From the NCBI RefSeq assembly GCF_052057775.1, contig NZ_CP195121.1, forward strand, positions 558,001-622,000: a stretch of DNA of 64,000 nucleotides. The letters are read 5' to 3'. Below the pieces are notes generated by a model. It was given only the letters and a program-made list of their open reading frames with translations, searched no databases and was not told where the DNA came from. The stretch's first letter is position 1. Every line of letters starts with the position of its first letter. Shown piece by piece: positions 63,513-64,000 of the stretch. Position numbers and translations under genes: made by a program. Origin of the DNA: Methanococcoides sp052057775 (GTDB lineage Archaea; Halobacteriota; Methanosarcinia; Methanosarcinales; Methanosarcinaceae).

Positions 63513-64000
63513 ATGGGATCCGATATAGGTAACAATAACACCAGTGGTTCTAAAAGTGCATTGGGTAAGGTGCTGGACAGGAAAGAGACACTTGAAAAGA
63601 TAATTGATAACAGTCCTGTCATTGCTTTTCTCTGGAAGGCGGAAGATGTTCCGGAAGAAAAATGGCCGGTAGAGTATGTTTCAGCTAACGTGAGCCTTCT
63701 GGGTTACACAGTAGAGGAGTTTGTATCCGGTCGTCTTCTTTATGGTGACATAGTACATCCTGATGACCTTAAGATGGTGGAAGATACTCTCAGGCAGCGC
63801 TGCAGGGAGGGAGGAGATTTCTTTGATCAGGAATACAGGATAATCCTGAAGTCCGGCGATGTTCGCTGGGTCGATGAGAGGACCTATATACAGCGTGATG
63901 ATTCAGGCAATGTAACTCACTATCAAGGTACTATCTTCGATATAACTGAGCAGAAGTACAACGACATTGCTTTTGAGGAAGCGCTGAGGAGGCAGAGGTC
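63513..64000 (+). CDS. PAS-domain sensor protein, probably histidine kinase (partial)
   Basis: The first 162 residues are visible and it runs off the right edge. A PAS domain spans about 30-150, with IIDNSPVIAFLWKAED, YVSANVSLLGYTVEEF, and the PAC-like FDITEQK. Methanosarcinales have many PAS-containing histidine kinases, so a kinase is likely but not shown. ATG 63513 is chosen: a GGGG-rich stretch lies upstream and an ATG at 63500 is in another frame. There is no obvious membrane segment in the visible part. Confidence 0.8.
   Translation, partial: MGSDIGNNNTSGSKSALGKVLDRKETLEKIIDNSPVIAFLWKAEDVPEEKWPVEYVSANVSLLGYTVEEFVSGRLLYGDIVHPDDLKMVEDTLRQRCREGGDFFDQEYRIILKSGDVRWVDERTYIQRDDSGNVTHYQGTIFDITEQKYNDIAFEEALRRQR

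Noticed and set aside
1..64000. CRISPR arrays, insertion sequences or prophage
   Set aside because: No regularly spaced repeats, transposase or phage structural genes could be seen on either strand.

Overview
The window is a stretch of a methanogenic archaeon's chromosome, most likely a methylotrophic member of the Methanosarcinaceae (Methanosarcina, Methanolobus or Methanococcoides type). The evidence is formylmethanofuran:tetrahydromethanopterin formyltransferase, MfnA for methanofuran synthesis, archaeal replication proteins (PolD small subunit, Orc1/Cdc6, RPA, archaeal DnaG), archaeal tRNA modification enzymes (ArcS, Taw1), TATA/BRE promoters, and starts preceded by GGTGA or GGAGG. Of 55 complete genes whose stops I read, 37 end in TGA, 18 in TAA and none in TAG, which fits a lineage that reads UAG as pyrrolysine. 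I saw no insertion sequence, prophage or CRISPR array.

Layout. 1-2 kb: a two-gene FAD/Fe-S oxidoreductase operon (minus, cut by the left edge). 2-10.5 kb: arcS, an acetyltransferase, a UPF0058 protein, dnaG, a roughly 1 kb gene-poor stretch with a possible small RNA, a CoA-disulfide-reductase-like flavoprotein, rtcA and kptA. 10.6-18.4 kb: RPA, then five consecutive CBS-domain genes (18 CBS repeats), an RNA ligase and a SelB-like factor. 18.4-30 kb: KaiC-like ATPase, SpoIIM-like membrane protein, a folate-independent methionine synthase divergent from a CobW GTPase, argS, prf1, taw1 and the PolD small subunit.

30-33.2 kb: signal peptidase, orc1/cdc6 and a probable replication origin with inverted origin recognition boxes around an AT-rich core. 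33-44 kb: mfnA, a site-2 protease with CBS domains, a TraB-like protein, a transglutaminase-like protein, ftr, a Kv-type channel with a repeat-rich membrane partner, an autoregulated riboflavin operon (ribK-ribB, with a tandem operator) and tRNA-Pro(GGG). 44-51 kb: an ABC exporter, an Fe-S flavoprotein and a 1403-residue lipoprotein of the alpha-2-macroglobulin/complement C3 family. It has an intact thioester and a C3-like catalytic histidine, and sits behind a palindromic operator. 51-64 kb: AhpD-like protein, mutS-mutL, a cobalt/cobalamin operon (cbiD, cbiE, cbiM, cbiN, cbiQ, cbiO), a CBS protein overlapping a cation/proton antiporter gene, and the start of a PAS-domain sensor.

The most unusual items are the C3-like thioester protein and its operator, the CBS-domain array linked to RNA ligase and a SelB-like factor, the origin, the extended CbiO, and the His-for-Cys zinc site in the methionine synthase. 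All function calls come from reading motifs by eye; no database search was possible.
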